A stretch of 64,000 nt of DNA, from assembly GCF_009742725.1 (NCBI RefSeq), contig NZ_WPHG01000006.1:1-64000 (forward strand). Reading direction: 5' to 3'. Below the pieces are notes generated by a model, which worked only from the letters and a program-made list of their open reading frames with translations, ran no database searches and was not told the origin of the DNA. Of the stretch, positions 62,545 through 64,000 are shown piece after piece; the first letter of the stretch is position 1, and every line of letters begins with the position of its first letter. Source of the stretch: Nitratireductor arenosus. Lineage in GTDB: Bacteria; Pseudomonadota; Alphaproteobacteria; Rhizobiales; Rhizobiaceae. The translations under genes were made by a program, and so were the position numbers.

Positions 62545-64000
62545 ATGACAGAAGCCGTGACCGTCACCCGCGACGGCGACATTGCGATCGTGACGCTCGA
62601 CAACCCGCCGGTGAACGCGCTCAGCCTGCATTTGCGCAAGCCGTTGCACGAGGCGCTCATGGCGCTGCGCGACGACGAAGCCGTTCGCGGCCTGGTGCTG
62701 GCCTGCGCCGGCCGCACCTTCGTCTCCGGCGCCGACATCACCGAATTCGGCACGCCGAAGGCACTGGAGCGTCCCAGTCTTCCCGATCTGATCGCCGCGC
62801 TGGAATCCTTTTCCAAGCCGACCGTGGCCGCGATCCACGGCACCGCGCTGGGCGGCGGGCTGGAACTGGCGATGGGGTGTCACTTTCGTGTCGCCGACGC
62901 CGGCGCCAGATTCGGCCTGCCCGAGGTCAAGCTCGGCCTCCTGCCAGGAGCCGGCGGCACGCAGCGCCTGCCCCGGCTGATCGGTCCGATGCAGGCGCTG
63001 ACGCTGATTGTGTCCGGCAACCCGATCGGCTCCGGGGACGCGCTCGCCGCCGGGCTGGTCGAGGCGGTCCATGACGAGGCGCTGCTGGCCAACGCCGTCG
63101 CCTTCGCACGCGCCAAGGCCGACAAGGGCGCGGCCCTGGTGCCGGTGAGCCGGCGCGAAGACAAGCTCGCGGAGGCCAAGAACGATCTCGGCGGCTTCGA
63201 TGCCGCCGTGGCCGCCCTTTTGAAGAAGAAACGGGGCCTCGACGCGCCGGCGCGCTGCGCGCAATCGGTCCGCAATGGCCTGGTCATGCCATTTGAGGAA
63301 GCGCTCGCCACCGAACGTCAATATTTCGTCGAACTCGTCCAGGGCGAGCAGTCGCGCGCCCAACGACATCTGTTCTTCGCCGAGCGTGAGGCGGCCAAGG
63401 TCGACGGCGTCGGCAAGGACGTCGCCCCGCGCGCCGTCAAGCGCGTCGGCGTGATCGGGGCGGGCACGATGGGCGGCGGCATCGCCATGTCCTTCCTCAA
63501 TGGCGGCGTTCCCGTCACCATTCTGGAGGTAAACCGCGAGGCGCTCGACCGCGGTATCGCCACCATCGCCAAGAATTACGACATTTCGGTCAAGCGCGGC
63601 TCGCTGACCGAAGGAGCCCGCGACAAGCGCCTGGGTCTTCTGACCGGTACCACCGATTATGCCGATCTCGCCGAATGCGACCTGATCATCGAGGCCGTCT
63701 TCGAGGAGATGGCGATCAAGAAGGAGGTGTTCGCCAAGATCGAGGCGGTCGCCCGGCCGGGCACCGTGCTCGCCTCCAACACCTCCTATCTCGACATTGA
63801 CGAGATCGCCGCCTCCACCGGCCGCCCGCAGGACGTTGTCGGGCTGCATTTCTTCTCACCTGCCAACATCATGCGGCTCCTGGAGATCGTGCGCGGCGGC
63901 AAGACGGCCCCCGATGTGCTCGCCACCGCGCTGTCGCTGGCGCGCCGGATCGGCAAGGTGCCGGTCGTGGTCGGGGTCTGCCACGGCTTCGTCGGCAACC
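62545..64000 (+). CDS. fadJ: Multifunctional enoyl-CoA hydratase/3-hydroxyacyl-CoA dehydrogenase, 5' part
   Basis: The reading frame stays open from ATG 62545 to the window end (485 codons), so the C-terminus is missing; the family is about 700 residues long. The N-terminal enoyl-CoA hydratase half has FVSGADITEFG, GTALGGGLELAMGCHFRVA and LPGAGGTQRLPRL. From about residue 299 the NAD-binding domain begins (VGVIGAGTMGGGIAMSFLNG), followed by ASNTSYLDIDEIA and VGLHFFSPANIMRLLEIV. It performs two steps of fatty-acid beta-oxidation. AAGGGAGAG precedes the start. The pcaD gene 50 bp upstream points to a beta-oxidation or aromatic degradation context. Confidence 0.92.
   Translation, partial: MTEAVTVTRDGDIAIVTLDNPPVNALSLHLRKPLHEALMALRDDEAVRGLVLACAGRTFVSGADITEFGTPKALERPSLPDLIAALESFSKPTVAAIHGTALGGGLELAMGCHFRVADAGARFGLPEVKLGLLPGAGGTQRLPRLIGPMQALTLIVSGNPIGSGDALAAGLVEAVHDEALLANAVAFARAKADKGAALVPVSRREDKLAEAKNDLGGFDAAVAALLKKKRGLDAPARCAQSVRNGLVMPFEEALATERQYFVELVQGEQSRAQRHLFFAEREAAKVDGVGKDVAPRAVKRVGVIGAGTMGGGIAMSFLNGGVPVTILEVNREALDRGIATIAKNYDISVKRGSLTEGARDKRLGLLTGTTDYADLAECDLIIEAVFEEMAIKKEVFAKIEAVARPGTVLASNTSYLDIDEIAASTGRPQDVVGLHFFSPANIMRLLEIVRGGKTAPDVLATALSLARRIGKVPVVVGVCHGFVGN

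Overview
The window is a GC-rich, gene-dense chromosomal segment from an alphaproteobacterium, most probably a member of the Rhizobiales/Hyphomicrobiales. The evidence is the set of gene neighbourhoods: petP-petR with a sensor kinase, ubiK // lgt-midA-pgeF followed by prs, rplY-pth-ychF-maoC-maoC, petABC, trmL near hemF, DUF1285-NUDIX-cca divergent from moxR-DUF58-DUF4159, and an N-acetylglutaminylglutamine amide (NAGGN) osmolyte operon. I cannot assign a genus from the sequence alone.

Layout. 0-6.4 kb: the 3' end of an IS5-family transposase that meets an MBL hydrolase stop codon at a CTAG; a glycine-zipper protein; ilvE divergent from petP-petR-histidine kinase; an Xre/RES toxin-antitoxin pair with its own operator-embedded promoter. 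6.4-11.7 kb: the asnO-ngg-M42 NAGGN operon with a divergent MarR gene. 11.7-15.6 kb: an aromatic-acid MFS transporter plus type-B carboxylesterase, divergent from a LysR gene. 15.6-23.6 kb: housekeeping genes (csaA, ybjN-like, ubiK, lgt, midA, pgeF, a degenerate M24 protein, a lipoprotein, prs). 23.6-27.7 kb: chromate module (chrA, rhodanese-ChrB), a LysR gene with a probable AUU start, a DUF1127 protein and a cupin. 27.9-33.6 kb: rplY, pth, ychF, a YdjM-like membrane protein, two maoC genes, an HD hydrolase and apt. 33.6-36.5 kb: petABC (cytochrome bc1). 37-41.3 kb: two tandem ABC half-exporters behind a structured leader with small ORFs. 41.3-46.1 kb: trmL, hemF, DUF1059, cca, NUDIX, DUF1285. 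46.2-53.0 kb: a four-gene Bat-like moxR membrane cluster. 53.1-59.5 kb: GNAT, glutathionyl-hydroquinone reductase, NUDIX, metallophosphoesterase, a membrane-anchored unknown, a membrane adenylate cyclase and an alpha/beta hydrolase. 59.5-64 kb: leuA with an upstream leucine-rich leader ORF, pcaD behind a palindromic operator, and the 5' part of a fadJ-type multifunctional gene cut by the window end.

How it works together. Most of the window is core metabolism and envelope or translation housekeeping. The more informative signals are regulatory. A MarR-type palindrome sits inside the asnO promoter spacer. Twin operators sit in the Xre/RES promoter. A perfect inverted repeat lies before petP, and 11-bp direct repeats lie in the inferred pet promoter. 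A palindrome overlaps the pcaD -10. Upstream of leuA is an apparently leaderless leader peptide with mutually exclusive hairpins. No CRISPR array, tRNA, rRNA or prophage was seen. I found no clearly unprecedented multi-gene system; the best candidates for new biology are the leader ORFs before leuA and before the ABC pair, and the M24-fold protein with no metal ligands next to pgeF.
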